From: Xanthomonas arboricola | GTDB lineage: Bacteria > Pseudomonadota > Gammaproteobacteria > Xanthomonadales > Xanthomonadaceae | Assembly: GCF_003353015.1 (NCBI RefSeq) | Contig: NZ_QREM01000007.1 | Location: 973,006-1,023,972 of the forward strand | Length of the DNA stretch: 50,967 bases | Direction: 5' to 3' | Shown here: positions 8,538 through 17,520 of the stretch, piece after piece | Layout of the letters: every line of letters begins with the position of its first letter | Numbering within the stretch: the first letter of the stretch is position 1 | The notes under the pieces: model-generated | Database searches by the model: none | What the model saw: only the letters and a program-made list of their open reading frames with translations | What the model was told of the DNA's origin: nothing | Made by a program: the position numbers and the translations under genes

Positions 8538-9374
8538 TCAACCACGTACTGCTTCGATGTTGTCCTGCTTGCGGAAACACAACCAGGGAAAATGCGGCTG
8601 TTTCAACTTGAACATCTTCCGCAAACGCGCACTCGGGCGTCGCGGGTCGAACAGTGGCTGCACTACAAAACGGTCGAAGCTGGCGTAGGTGTGCTGGTGG
8701 TAGTGCGCGGCCAGCGCCGGAACCCCCAGCTCGGTGAAATAGCGCAGGCTGCGCGCCGCGCTTGCATCGGCGGCCTGGGCATCCGCATACAGCGGGCTGT
8801 CGAGGATGTGCAGTTCGCCGCCGTCGCGCAGTTGGGCGAGCAAGCGGATGACCAGCGCGGCGGGGTCGGCGAAATACTGGATACAGGCCGGCAGCACGAT
8901 AACGTCAAAGGCCTCGCGTGGCAGCGTCACGGTCTGGATATCGGCGGCGATGAAACTCAGGCGCTGGTCGTGGCAGAACACGCGTGCGGCCTGGGTCAGT
9001 TCGGTGCGATTGACGTCGATACCGCAGACATCGCGTTGCAGCGATTGTGCCAGCAGCTGCGACAGCCAGCCGTTGCCGCACCCCAGTTCGGCAATGGCGC
9101 CCTCGCCTGCACGCGCCTGCAGATGCTGCACCAGCAAGGCGCTGGACAGTGCGCGCACCTGCCATTCCAGGCTCGCGCCGAGCTTGCCGCCGGGCCGCGG
9201 CAGGCTACGCACCTGCGCATCGGTATAGAGCCGGCCTTCCTTGCGCCGGATCTCCAGGTACTGCTGCTCGAACGGATCATCGGCCAACGCGCGCTGCACG
9301 AACACGCCGTCGATGTTCTCCAGCTCGGACGACTGCTGCAGCCGATCGCGCAGCGCGGGAAATCCAACGGTCAT
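8538..9374 (-). CDS. Class I SAM-dependent methyltransferase
   Basis: A 278-residue protein with a Rossmann-type methyltransferase core. Motif I is AELGCGNGWLS (about residues 95-105), the acidic end of strand 2 is CGIDVN, and post-I AADIQTVTLPREAFDVIVLPACIQY is recognisable. Roughly 75 residues precede motif I and contain the polar segment QYLEIRRKEGRLYTD. The C-terminal segment (RLRKMFKLKQPHFPWLCF) is basic and aromatic. The methyl acceptor is unknown. It follows the symporter gene by only nine bases on the same strand, so the two are probably co-transcribed. Confidence 0.85.
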   Translation of the reverse strand: MTVGFPALRDRLQQSSELENIDGVFVQRALADDPFEQQYLEIRRKEGRLYTDAQVRSLPRPGGKLGASLEWQVRALSSALLVQHLQARAGEGAIAELGCGNGWLSQLLAQSLQRDVCGIDVNRTELTQAARVFCHDQRLSFIAADIQTVTLPREAFDVIVLPACIQYFADPAALVIRLLAQLRDGGELHILDSPLYADAQAADASAARSLRYFTELGVPALAAHYHQHTYASFDRFVVQPLFDPRRPSARLRKMFKLKQPHFPWLCFRKQDNIEAVRG

Positions 9375-9383
9375 CGATCGCGG

Positions 9384-10736
9384 TCAGCGTTGCGAGGGGG
9401 TGCGATCGTTCAATGGATCTTCCAACCCCACGTTGGTCGATGCCGACTCGTAGACCGCCTTGTCCAACAACCCGGTTTCCTTGGCCACCAGGACCGGCAC
9501 CAGCATCTGCCCGGTCACGTTGGTCATGGTGCGCATCATGTCGAGGATGCGATCGATCGCATACAGGTAGCCGATCACTTCCAGCGGCAGGTTGGCCGCG
9601 CTCAGCACCACCGTGGCCATGATCACCGCCGTGCCCGGCACGCCGGCCGTGCCGAAGCTGCCGAGCACCGAGGCGATCAACACCACGAAGTACTGGTTTG
9701 CGGTCAGCGGCACGCCGGTGTACTGCGCAATGAACACCGCGCACAGGGCCGGGAAGATCGCGCCGCAGCCATCCATCTTGATGCTGGCGCCCAGCGGCAC
9801 TGCGAATGCGGCGTAGTCCTTGCTGACACCCAGGTTGTGCGTGATCGAGCGCATCGCCACCGGCATCGCGGCAAAGCTCGACGAACTGACGAACGCCACC
9901 TGCATGCCCGGCGCGGCACCGCGGAAGAACTTCCACGGATTCAACCCGTGCAGCAACAACAGGCCGCTGTAGACCACCACGATATGGATTGCGCAGGCCA
10001 CATACAGCGCCAGCACGAAGTTGCCGAACGGCAGCAGCTTTTCGAAGCCATAGCTACCGACCAGGCTGGCGATCAGCCCGAAGGTGCCCAGCGGGGTCAT
10101 CTCCAGCACGAAGCGGGTGACCTGGATCATGATGTCGCTCAACTGCGCGGTGAGCTTGCGCGCCTCGGCCACGCGCTCGCCGAGCTTGACCATCGCAAAG
10201 CCCAGCAGCGCAGCGAAGAAGATCACCGGCAGGATCGATCCACGCCCGGCCGCCAGCACCGTTTCGCCGGCCGCATTGGTCTTGGTGCCGATGCCGGTCA
10301 GTGCGTAGAACGGGTTGGAGGGCACCACGTCCAGCAGCACCTTGATCGGGCTGGGCACATCGCGCGGTTTCCAGGCCGAATCCACGCTCAGGCTGAAATG
10401 CCCGGCGCCCGGCTGCATGATCGTGCCCACCGCAAGGCCGACGCCTACCGCCAGCGCGGCGGTGATCACGAACCACAGGAAGGTGCGCCCACCGAGCGCG
10501 GCGACGGATTTTTGCCCGTGCAGCGAGGAGATCGCATTGATCACCGCAAAGAACACCAGCGGGATCGCGATCATCTTGATCAGGGTGACATACAGGTCGC
10601 CGAGTGGGCCGAACCACACATCGGCCGCCGGGCCCATGGCCCAGCCGGCCAGCGCGCCGAGCACGAAGCCGGCCACCACGCGTTGCCAGAACGGAATGCG
10701 CAACCAGGCCGAGACCACTGTCATGCGTCGAATCAT
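9384..10736 (-). CDS. Dicarboxylate/amino acid:cation symporter (DAACS family)
   Basis: A 450-residue secondary transporter with about eight membrane helices and two re-entrant loops, importing glutamate, aspartate or C4-dicarboxylates with protons or sodium. The serine-rich re-entrant loop SSSSFAAMPVAM and the helix-7 segment ASIKMDGCGAIFPAL (corresponding to the NMDGT cation site) are present, as is GTAGVPGTAVIM near HP2. Starts at 10736 (MIRRMTVV) and 10724 (MTVVSAWL) are both possible and the ribosome-binding site does not decide. It is divergent from the alkaline phosphatase gene. Substrate preference between DctA- and GltP-like groups is not resolved. Confidence 0.92.
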   Translation of the reverse strand: MIRRMTVVSAWLRIPFWQRVVAGFVLGALAGWAMGPAADVWFGPLGDLYVTLIKMIAIPLVFFAVINAISSLHGQKSVAALGGRTFLWFVITAALAVGVGLAVGTIMQPGAGHFSLSVDSAWKPRDVPSPIKVLLDVVPSNPFYALTGIGTKTNAAGETVLAAGRGSILPVIFFAALLGFAMVKLGERVAEARKLTAQLSDIMIQVTRFVLEMTPLGTFGLIASLVGSYGFEKLLPFGNFVLALYVACAIHIVVVYSGLLLLHGLNPWKFFRGAAPGMQVAFVSSSSFAAMPVAMRSITHNLGVSKDYAAFAVPLGASIKMDGCGAIFPALCAVFIAQYTGVPLTANQYFVVLIASVLGSFGTAGVPGTAVIMATVVLSAANLPLEVIGYLYAIDRILDMMRTMTNVTGQMLVPVLVAKETGLLDKAVYESASTNVGLEDPLNDRTPSQR

Positions 10737-10805
10737 CCGGGGGGAGAGTGCATGCACCATAGCCCACGCCCGCGCTGGCCGCGAGGCCACGACTGGAACA
10801 GCGGC

Positions 10806-10823
10806 GTGTCATCGGTGTGACGC
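10806..10823 (+). promoter_or_regulatory. Weak candidate Pho box upstream of alkaline phosphatase
   Basis: GTGTCAT, a four-base spacer and GTGACGC are arranged like the PhoB direct repeat (CTGTCAT-N4-CTGTCAC). The first half matches 6 of 7 and the second about 4 of 7. It is 43 bases before the ATG. The match is weak alone and is mentioned because a better one precedes the other phosphatase gene in the window. Confidence 0.3.
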
Positions 10824-10866
10824 CAGGCATGCCGGCATAATGGGCGCCGATTCAGTCACGAGTTCG

Positions 10867-12573
10867 ATGCCGATGCATTACCGCCTGCCTGCCCTCGCCG
10901 TCCTGACCACCGTGTGTGTCGCCGCCTGCGCCTCCAGCGCCGGGACCAGCGCTTCGGCGCCTGCCACCGTGCGCGTGGAGGTGCCGCAGGTGACGCATCC
11001 GGCCGGCGAGACGCCGCAATGGTGGTACCGCTCGGGTGCGGCGCGCGCGGCCGGCAATGGCGCGATGGCCGGGCGCGCGCGCAATGTGATCCTGTTCCTC
11101 GGCGATGGCATGAGCCTGACCACGGTGGCGGCAGCGCGCATCCTGGATGGCCAGCGCAGGGGCGGGCCGGGCGAGGAGAACCTGCTGTCGTGGGAGCAGT
11201 TCCCGGCCACCGCCTTCAGCAAGACCTACAACACCGATTCGCAGACGCCGGATTCGGCCGGCACCATGACCGCGATCACCACCGGGGTGAAATCGCATAT
11301 GGGCGCGATCGGCGTCAGCAGCGGCAGCCGCAGCGACTGCGCCGACAGCCTGGGCAAGGGCCTGCTGAGCTGGCTGCAGCTGGCCGACAGCGCCGGCATG
11401 GCCACCGGCATCGTCACCACCGCCCGCCTCACCCATGCCACCCCGGCGGCGACCTATGCGCATTCGCCGGAGCGCAACTGGGAAAACGACACCGACCTGC
11501 CCGAGTCGGCCCGTACTGCCGGGTGCCAGGACATCGCCCGGCAATTGCTGTCCACTGCCCGCTTCGGGCGTGGCCCGCAGGTGGTGCTGGGCGGCGGACG
11601 CAGCCAGTTCCAGACCGTGCAGCAACGCGACCCGGAATACGACGGCAAGGTCGGCCGGCGCCTGGACGGCCGCGACCTGGTCGCCGAATGGAAACAGGCG
11701 CATCCACAGGGTGCCTATGTCTGGAACCAGCAGCAGCTGCAGGCGGCGGCCGGCGCGCCCGCGCTGCTGGGCCTGTTCGAGCCGGATCACATGCAGTTCG
11801 ACCACGATCGCAATCGCAGCCCGCAAGGCGAGCCCAGCCTGACCGAGATGACCCGCACCGCGATCCAGGCGCTGTCGCGCGATCCGAACGGCTTCGTGCT
11901 GATGGTCGAAGGCGGCCGCATCGATCACGCCAACCACGCCGGCAACGCCTACCGCGCGCTCGACGAGACGGTGTCGCTGTCCGATGCGGTGCGCACTGCC
12001 GTGCAGACCGCACCGCCGGACACGCTGATCATCGTCACCGCCGACCATTCGCATACGCTCAACTTCGTCGGCTACCCGGTGCGCGGCAACCCGATCCTGG
12101 GCAAGGTGCGCGGCACCGGCGGCGAAGAAGGCAACCGCAGCCAGCTCGCCACCGACCTGACTGGCCACCCCTACACCACGCTGAGCTACGCCAACGGACC
12201 CGGCTACACCGGCGCCAGCAACGCGCAGCCGGCCGGCCCCAAGACGTACCCGCACGACCCCGGCAGCAGCGAGCCGGCCGCCGGCCGCCCGGACCTGACC
12301 CACGTCGACACCGAGTCGCCCAGCTACATGCAGGAATCGCTGGTGCCGACCAGGTCCGAAAGCCATGGCGGCGAAGACGTCGGCATCTGGGCCACCGGCC
12401 CGGGCAGCGCGGCCTTCCGCGGCACGCTGGAGGAGAACGTGATCTACCACGTCATCGTCCAGGCCACCCCGCGCCTGCGCGCGCGCCTGTGCAAGGCCGG
12501 CACCTGCGACAGCGCCGGCGTGCCGGTGGCATTGCCGCAACCGGCCACGTTCGAGACTGCGGCCAGGCGCTGA
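10867..12573 (+). CDS. Lipoprotein alkaline phosphatase (PhoA superfamily)
   Basis: A 568-residue exported phosphomonoesterase. The signal sequence ends at a lipobox-like VAAC (Cys21), suggesting a lipid-anchored periplasmic or surface enzyme. Metal-site Asp80 is in FLGDGMS and the phosphorylated serine is Ser130 in TPDSAGTMTAI. C-terminal metal ligands appear in VEGGRIDHANHAGN, VTADHSH and the late ESHGGEDVGIWATGPGS. These motifs are those of the E. coli PhoA family, but the protein is about 100 residues longer, with a Gly/Pro-rich insert near residues 430-500. The ATG at 10867 (MPMHYRL) is preferred; ATG at 10873 is also possible. A second, unrelated phosphatase (PhoX-like) lies at 31187. 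Confidence 0.92.
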   Translation: MPMHYRLPALAVLTTVCVAACASSAGTSASAPATVRVEVPQVTHPAGETPQWWYRSGAARAAGNGAMAGRARNVILFLGDGMSLTTVAAARILDGQRRGGPGEENLLSWEQFPATAFSKTYNTDSQTPDSAGTMTAITTGVKSHMGAIGVSSGSRSDCADSLGKGLLSWLQLADSAGMATGIVTTARLTHATPAATYAHSPERNWENDTDLPESARTAGCQDIARQLLSTARFGRGPQVVLGGGRSQFQTVQQRDPEYDGKVGRRLDGRDLVAEWKQAHPQGAYVWNQQQLQAAAGAPALLGLFEPDHMQFDHDRNRSPQGEPSLTEMTRTAIQALSRDPNGFVLMVEGGRIDHANHAGNAYRALDETVSLSDAVRTAVQTAPPDTLIIVTADHSHTLNFVGYPVRGNPILGKVRGTGGEEGNRSQLATDLTGHPYTTLSYANGPGYTGASNAQPAGPKTYPHDPGSSEPAAGRPDLTHVDTESPSYMQESLVPTRSESHGGEDVGIWATGPGSAAFRGTLEENVIYHVIVQATPRLRARLCKAGTCDSAGVPVALPQPATFETAARR

Positions 12574-12667
12574 TGGGCCGGCTGCGCGCAGCGCGAGCGG
12601 CGGCGGCGGCGAGGCATCGGTCGCCGACTGCCTCCGGATGCAGCGGCGCAGCGAGCCACCCGCATCG

Positions 12668-13963
12668 ATGACCGAACTGCTGCCACCGGCATCGCCGCCC
12701 GGCCCGGTCCTGGTCGCCTACAGCGGCGGCATGGATTCGAGCGCGCTGCTGCATCTGCTGGCAGCGTCGCCGGGTTATCGCAAGACAGGGCTGCGTGCGG
12801 TGCATGTGCATCATGGCCTGCACGCCGATGCCGATGCCTGGGCCGCGCACTGCCAGCGCCAGTGCGATGCCCTGCAGGTCCCGCTGCAGGTCGCGCGCGT
12901 GCAGGTCGCGCGCGACAGCGGCCTGGGTCTGGAGGCGGCAGCACGCCAGGCACGCCACGCCGCGTTTGCGCAGGCACTGGCGTCCGGCGAATGGCTGGCC
13001 TTGGCCCACCATCGCGACGATCAGGCCGAAACCTTCCTGCTGCGCGCATTGCGCGCTTCCGGCCCGGACGGGCTGGCCGCGATGCGCGCCCAGCGTCCAT
13101 TCGCGGCCGGCATGCTGTGGCGTCCCTTGCTGGAGCACGCACGTGCCGCGGTGCTGGCCTATGCCCAGGCGCAGGGCCTGCAGTGGATCGAAGACCCCAG
13201 CAATGCCGATGCCCGCCACGACCGCAACTTCCTGCGTACCCAGCTGATGCCCGTGCTGCGGCAGCGCTGGCCGCAGGCCGCCGAGGCACTGGCGCGCAGC
13301 GCGCAGCTGAGCGCCGATGCCAGCGACCTGCTGCTGCAGGAGGACAGCGTGCGACTGCCGGGCCTGCTGACCGCCACCGGCGCACTGGATCTGCGCGTCC
13401 TGCGCGCACAGCCGGCCGCACGTCGGCCACGGCTGCTGCGCGCCTGGGTCAGTGCAGCGCAGGCGCCACCGCTGCCCGCGCAGGGCGTGGCCGCCCTGGA
13501 GCAGGAGATCGACGACGACGCGCCCGATCGGCAGGCCTGCTTTGCCTGGCAACAGGTGCAGGTGCGGCGCTGGCGCCAGTGCCTGTACCTGCTGCATCCG
13601 CATGCCGCCTGGCCGGCGTCATGGCAGGCGTGCTGGGATGGCGCAACCCCGCTGCCACTGCCGGATGGCGCCTGCCTGCAGTTGCATGGCGCGCCCGGCT
13701 TGCGCTTCGCGCAACCGCTGCTGGTGCGCGCACGCCAGGGGGGCGAACGCATCGTGCTGCCGCAGCGCGCGCATTCGCATCGGCTCAAGCAGCTGCTGCA
13801 GGCGCTGGATCTACCGCCCTGGCAACGCGCGCGCCTGCCGGTGCTGTGGGGCGACGGCCAGGTGCTGGCGGCCGGCGACCGCATCGTCTCGGCGGCATTG
13901 AGCGCGTGGCTGCAGGCCAACGGCGCATCCTTGCACTGGCGCGACGCCGCCAATGCGAATTGA
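12668..13963 (+). CDS. tilS: tRNA(Ile)-lysidine synthase
   Basis: A 431-residue cytoplasmic enzyme that attaches lysine to C34 of the CAU-anticodon isoleucine tRNA, converting its decoding from AUG to AUA. The N-type PP-loop ATP-binding motif SGGMDS is at residues 19-24. [17 protein letters not shown] and [20 protein letters not shown] are characteristic of TilS, as is [16 protein letters not shown]. The C-terminal TilS_C domain includes [18 protein letters not shown] and [11 protein letters not shown]. The ATG at 12668 is used; an upstream in-frame ATG at 12638 would add ten residues. It lies 94 bases after the phosphatase gene and probably reads on to xseB and ispA. Confidence 0.96.
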   Translation: MTELLPPASPPGPVLVAYSGGMDSSALLHLLAASPGYRKTGLRAVHVHHGLHADADAWAAHCQRQCDALQVPLQVARVQVARDSGLGLEAAARQARHAAFAQALASGEWLALAHHRDDQAETFLLRALRASGPDGLAAMRAQRPFAAGMLWRPLLEHARAAVLAYAQAQGLQWIEDPSNADARHDRNFLRTQLMPVLRQRWPQAAEALARSAQLSADASDLLLQEDSVRLPGLLTATGALDLRVLRAQPAARRPRLLRAWVSAAQAPPLPAQGVAALEQEIDDDAPDRQACFAWQQVQVRRWRQCLYLLHPHAAWPASWQACWDGATPLPLPDGACLQLHGAPGLRFAQPLLVRARQGGERIVLPQRAHSHRLKQLLQALDLPPWQRARLPVLWGDGQVLAAGDRIVSAALSAWLQANGASLHWRDAANAN

Positions 13964-13994
13964 CCCGCCTGCCTGCGCGCCGCACACTTTGACG

Positions 13995-14258
13995 ATGGTC
14001 AAAAAATCCTTGAATGACACCTCCCCGGTCGCCCGCTTCGAACAGTCGCTGGAAGAACTCGAGCACCTGGTGCAGAAGATGGAAGCCGGCGACCAGAGCC
14101 TGGAGCAATCGCTCACGGCCTACGAGCGCGGCATCGGGCTGTACCGCGACTGCCAGCAGGCACTGGAACAGGCCGAACTGCGCGTGCGCATGCTCACCGA
14201 CCCGGCGCGCCCGGACCTGGCCGAAGCCTTCGAATCGCCATCGCAGGACGGCGGCTGA
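13995..14258 (+). CDS. xseB: Exodeoxyribonuclease VII small subunit
   Basis: An 87-residue helical protein, the small subunit that assembles with XseA to degrade single-stranded DNA into acid-soluble oligonucleotides. The family pattern [33 protein letters not shown] (about residues 15-47; key features are the repeated LE pairs and the MExGDxxLExSL core) is intact, then [12 protein letters not shown]. Length is normal. The ATG at 13995 begins [11 protein letters not shown]. The stop TGA is directly abutted by the GTG of ispA, a classic xseB-ispA arrangement in Proteobacteria. Confidence 0.96.
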   Translation: MVKKSLNDTSPVARFEQSLEELEHLVQKMEAGDQSLEQSLTAYERGIGLYRDCQQALEQAELRVRMLTDPARPDLAEAFESPSQDGG

Positions 14259-15134
14259 GTGAGTTCGGCGTTGTTCGACCACTGGATCGGCCGCACCGAA
14301 CGCCGCCTGGAAGCCTGTCTGCCCAGCCCGGCGCTGGCGCCGCAACGACTGCACGCGGCGATGCGGCATGCGGTGCTGGGCGGCGGCAAGCGCATGCGTC
14401 CGCTGCTGGTGTATGCCACCGGCGCGCTGTTCGGCGCCGACGAGGACAGCCTGGACACGCCCGCGGTGGCGGTGGAGCTGATCCACGCCTACTCGCTGGT
14501 GCACGACGACTTGCCGGCAATGGACGACGACGCCTTGCGTCGCGGCCAGCCCACCGTGCACATCGCCTTCGACGAAGCCACTGCGATCCTGGCCGGCGAT
14601 GCCTTGCAGACGCGTGCGTTCGAGCTGCTGGCTGCGGCCCCGGTCAGCGCGGAGCTGCGGGTCGGCTGGCTGCAGAGTCTGGCCACTGCCGCAGGTGCGG
14701 CCGGCATGTGCGGCGGCCAGGCGCTGGATATCGACGCCACCGGCCAGCTGCAGGCGCTGTGCGACCTCGAGCGCATGCACGCGCTCAAGACCGGCGCGCT
14801 GATCCGCGCTGCCGTGCGCATGGGTGCGCTCGCCGGCGCTGCCACGGCCGACGACCAGCAGCGCCTGGATGCGTTCGCCGACGCGCTGGGCCTGGCGTTC
14901 CAGGTCCGCGACGACATCCTGGACGTGGAATCGAGCTCGGCGCAGCTGGGCAAGACTGCCGGCAAGGACGCCGCGCAAGCCAAGTCCACCTATCCCGCGC
15001 TGCTCGGGATGGACGGCGCCAAGGCCAAGCTGGCCGAACTGGCCACGCGCATGCACGACGTCCTGCAGCCCTACGGCTCGCCCGGCGACACGCTGGCAAC
15101 GCTGGGCCGGTTTGCGGTGGACCGCGCGCACTAG
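14259..15134 (+). CDS. ispA: Farnesyl diphosphate synthase (polyprenyl synthase)
   Basis: A 291-residue prenyltransferase condensing isopentenyl diphosphate with dimethylallyl and geranyl diphosphates to farnesyl diphosphate, feeding undecaprenyl and ubiquinone side-chain synthesis. The first aspartate-rich motif is DDLPAMDDD (residues 83-91) and the second DDILDVE near residue 223. GGGKRMRPLL (41-50) is the IPP-binding stretch. GTG at 14259 begins with no gap after the xseB stop, indicating translational coupling. dxs, often the next gene in other bacteria, is absent here; a 674-base spacer follows. Confidence 0.95.
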   Translation: MSSALFDHWIGRTERRLEACLPSPALAPQRLHAAMRHAVLGGGKRMRPLLVYATGALFGADEDSLDTPAVAVELIHAYSLVHDDLPAMDDDALRRGQPTVHIAFDEATAILAGDALQTRAFELLAAAPVSAELRVGWLQSLATAAGAAGMCGGQALDIDATGQLQALCDLERMHALKTGALIRAAVRMGALAGAATADDQQRLDAFADALGLAFQVRDDILDVESSSAQLGKTAGKDAAQAKSTYPALLGMDGAKAKLAELATRMHDVLQPYGSPGDTLATLGRFAVDRAH

Positions 15135-15808
15135 GCTGCGCCGTTCGTTCGAGCGGCCCTGCAGCGGCAAGGCCGCGCCTTGCGCGCAACTGCCCGGTGC
15201 CCGGGCAGGTACGGGCATCGCCGCAGGCACAGTACGGACAGTCCTCGGCCGGCATGCGGTGACACGCGCGCATGTGATCGCGCCGGCCAGCCGACCACCG
15301 ATCACCGACCCGGCGGCTGCGCCCTGGTCGCACACGACCGCCTGACCGCCGGTCCGCCGGCGGCCTGAGGTCACGGCAGCGGTCAGGATTCCGGGCAGCC
15401 AGTGGCCTGCATGCAGCCGCCGCGGCGATCCCGGCGAACGCGAACTCGCCCTCTCGCACAGCGCAATCGCTGCGGCGATCGAACGATCGCGCCGGCCTTT
15501 GCGCACACCGTGCGCTGGCGCACGGTGTGCGCAAAGGCGGGCACCCTGCAGGGGATGCGCTGGATCACAAAATGTAAATTTTCTTTCGGTACGTTTTCAC
15601 ATTGGCATGCCCCCCAACCACACGAAAAAGTGTGGCTGATACCGCAGTTTTCGGCTGAATTGGCGCCAACGGTGTCCGTATTTGTCATCAAACAGCCATC
15701 GACGCGCCAAAAACGGCGGCAATCGATTCTCTTGTTGGGCCTGTTCGCTCTGCCTAGGTTGGCCTGCCCGCGTTCGCGGACATCCCCCGACCACATGGAG
15801 AGTCACTG
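15135..15808. other. Long non-coding spacer with palindromes
   Basis: No credible gene lies between ispA and the metallopeptidase. The left half is GC-rich and contains the 20-bp hairpin listed separately. From about 15565 the sequence becomes clearly more AT-rich than its surroundings. It contains a 6-bp hairpin with a GAAAAA loop (15618-15635, CCACAC/GTGTGG) and a 10-base palindrome TTGGCGCCAA (15660-15669). This AT-rich part probably holds the promoter and long 5' leader of the metallopeptidase gene. Confidence 0.7.
15495..15538. repeat. Perfect 20-bp inverted repeat (hairpin)
   Basis: The left arm 15495-15514 (starting GCCTTTGCGCACACC) and right arm 15519-15538 are exact reverse complements with a CTGG loop. 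After one G-G mismatch three further base pairs can form outward. There is no T-run, so it is not a standard intrinsic terminator. It lies about 360 bases after ispA and 270 before the metallopeptidase start. Confidence 0.9.
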
Positions 15809-16897
15809 GTGAAGAACGTTTTTCTCGCATCGTTTGCAGCAGGTACGTTGGCCGTTGTCGGCGTGCTCGGTTCGGCGCAGGCGCAGTCCGTGCGCGGCCC
15901 GGTCCCGTTGACCATTGAACTGGCGCCGGTCGCCGATCAGGCCGGGCGACACCAGGGCAGGATCGCAGTGACCGTCACCAACAACGGCAGCCAGATCGCC
16001 CGCGTGCCGACCTATCAGCTGCCGTTGCAATCGCTGGACAACGGCATCCTGGAAGTGAGCCGCGATGGCGCGCCGGTGGCCTATACCGGGCGCCTGGTCA
16101 AGCGTGGCCTGCCCAAGGCGGCCGACTTCACCATCCTCAAGCCGGGCCAGACCGTGCAGGGCGTGGTCGACCTGGCGGCCGCCTACGACCTGTCCACCAG
16201 CGGCAACTACACCATCCGCGTGAGCTCGCCGCTGCAGTACGCCTCGCTGGCCGATGGCAGCCTGCTCAAGACCGCCGACGGCAAGACCGCGGTGGCCGGC
16301 AGCGCGCCCTTGACGGTGTGGCTGGACGGCGTCAACCGCGGCGTGCAGCGCCGGATGGCGATCGGGCCGACCGCCGTGGTCAACGGCATCAATTACCTCA
16401 ACTGCAGCACCACGCGCACCAGTCAGATCGGCAGTGCGGTCACCGCGGCCCGCGCCTACTCGCAGAACGCGCGCAACTACCTCAATGCCGGCAGCACCGG
16501 CGCGCGCTACACCAGCTGGTTCGGCGCCTACAACGCCTCGCGCTACAGCCGGGTCAGCTCGAACTTCGTCAACATCGACAACGCGCTGGACCAGAACAAC
16601 GGCCAGATCACCATCAACTGCGATTGCACCGACAGCGCCTTTGCATACGTCTATGCGAATGCACCCTACGAGATCTACGTCTGCAACGCGTTCTGGAACG
16701 CGCCGACCCAGGGCACCGACTCCAAGGCCGGGACGCTGGTGCACGAGATGAGCCACTTCACCGTGGTGGCCGGCACCCAGGACCGCGTGTATGGGCAATC
16801 CGGTGCGCGCAGCCTGGCGATCAGCAACCCGGCCCAGGCGATCACCAATGCCGACAGCCATGAGTACTTCGCCGAGAACACCCCGGCGCAGAACTGA
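15809..16897 (+). CDS. Secreted M35-like (aspzincin) zinc metallopeptidase
   Basis: A 362-residue exported protease. The signal peptide MKNVFLASFAAGTLAVVGVL ends near AQA-Q (residue 25/26). A beta-rich region of about 145 residues resembles the prodomain/Ig-like part of deuterolysin-type enzymes. The catalytic domain has HEMSHF (His312, Glu313, His316) and the aspzincin third-ligand motif GTQDRVYG (Asp325), then NADSHEYFAEN, all typical of M35 peptidyl-Lys/deuterolysin proteases. Cysteines at 199, 271, 273 and 292 could form disulfides. The GTG start at 15809 follows GGAG; the ATG just upstream is out of frame. A secreted protease could act on plant or microbial proteins, but that role is inference. 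Confidence 0.9.
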   Translation: MKNVFLASFAAGTLAVVGVLGSAQAQSVRGPVPLTIELAPVADQAGRHQGRIAVTVTNNGSQIARVPTYQLPLQSLDNGILEVSRDGAPVAYTGRLVKRGLPKAADFTILKPGQTVQGVVDLAAAYDLSTSGNYTIRVSSPLQYASLADGSLLKTADGKTAVAGSAPLTVWLDGVNRGVQRRMAIGPTAVVNGINYLNCSTTRTSQIGSAVTAARAYSQNARNYLNAGSTGARYTSWFGAYNASRYSRVSSNFVNIDNALDQNNGQITINCDCTDSAFAYVYANAPYEIYVCNAFWNAPTQGTDSKAGTLVHEMSHFTVVAGTQDRVYGQSGARSLAISNPAQAITNADSHEYFAENTPAQN

Positions 16898-16919
16898 TCG
16901 CGTCCTTGCCTGAAACGGC

Positions 16920-16947
16920 AAAGGCCCGGCATCGCTGCCGGGCCTTT
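16920..16947. terminator. Bidirectional intrinsic terminator
   Basis: An 11-bp stem AAAGGCCCGGC/GCCGGGCCTTT with a six-base loop has A/T tracts on both sides. It sits between the convergent metallopeptidase and DUF4870 genes and can serve both. Confidence 0.88.
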
Positions 16948-16967
16948 GTCATTGGCCTTGCGCCGGA

Positions 16968-17357
16968 TTACTTGATCAGGCGCAGCGTGAACGGATAACG
17001 GTAATGCTCGCCGTTGTTGGCCTTGACCGCGGCCAGGATGCAGAACACCAGATTGGCGATCCATACCAGCGTCGGCACGAAGAACAGGATGCCGAACGAC
17101 ACGATGGCCAGGATCACCGCAGCCACATAGGCGATGATTACGGTGATCTGGAAATTCAGTGCTTCCCTGGCCTGGTCGGTGGCGAACGGCTTGGACGGGC
17201 TGGCGTCCTTGCTGATCAGCCAGATCACCAGCGCGCCGATGAAGGAGGTCAGGATGCCGAGCAGATGCGCGGCCAGCGCCAGGGTGCGTTCCTCCGACGG
17301 CGTGCTGCTATCAATCGGTGGCGGCGGCGATGCGGCGTGCGGCTCGAATTCGCTCAT
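16968..17357 (-). CDS. DUF4870 (Tic20-like) membrane protein
   Basis: A 129-residue small membrane protein. The acidic/proline-rich N-terminus (about 25 residues) precedes a DUF4870 core: hydrophobic segment HLLGILTSFIGALVIWLI, the hallmark loop ATDQAREALNFQI, two more helices (VIIAYVAAVILAIVSFGILFF and LVWIANLVFCILAAV) and the basic end YRYPFTLRLIK. No biochemical function is known. Two adjacent ATGs exist (17360 and 17357); the GGGGAG upstream is better spaced from the second. Its stop faces the metallopeptidase across a shared terminator. Confidence 0.9.
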   Translation of the reverse strand: MSEFEPHAASPPPPIDSSTPSEERTLALAAHLLGILTSFIGALVIWLISKDASPSKPFATDQAREALNFQITVIIAYVAAVILAIVSFGILFFVPTLVWIANLVFCILAAVKANNGEHYRYPFTLRLIK

Positions 17358-17520
17358 CATGTCTCCCCATGCATGGTTGTAGTGCGGCGGACTATAGCAA
17401 CGATTCAGCCAGCCACCAGTGCGGGAAGACATGGTCTCGCCGGTGCACGCCGGCTGCCGCAAAGCACAGCGGCAAGACGCGCGCGGCGGGTGATGGGCGC
17501 AGCAGCCTGGCCAGCCGCGC

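Noticed and set aside
15383..15796. A 137-residue minus-strand reading frame in the spacer before the metallopeptidase
   Set aside because: It spans the 20-bp hairpin, has no ribosome-binding site and no recognisable domain, and its composition is unlike neighbouring genes.
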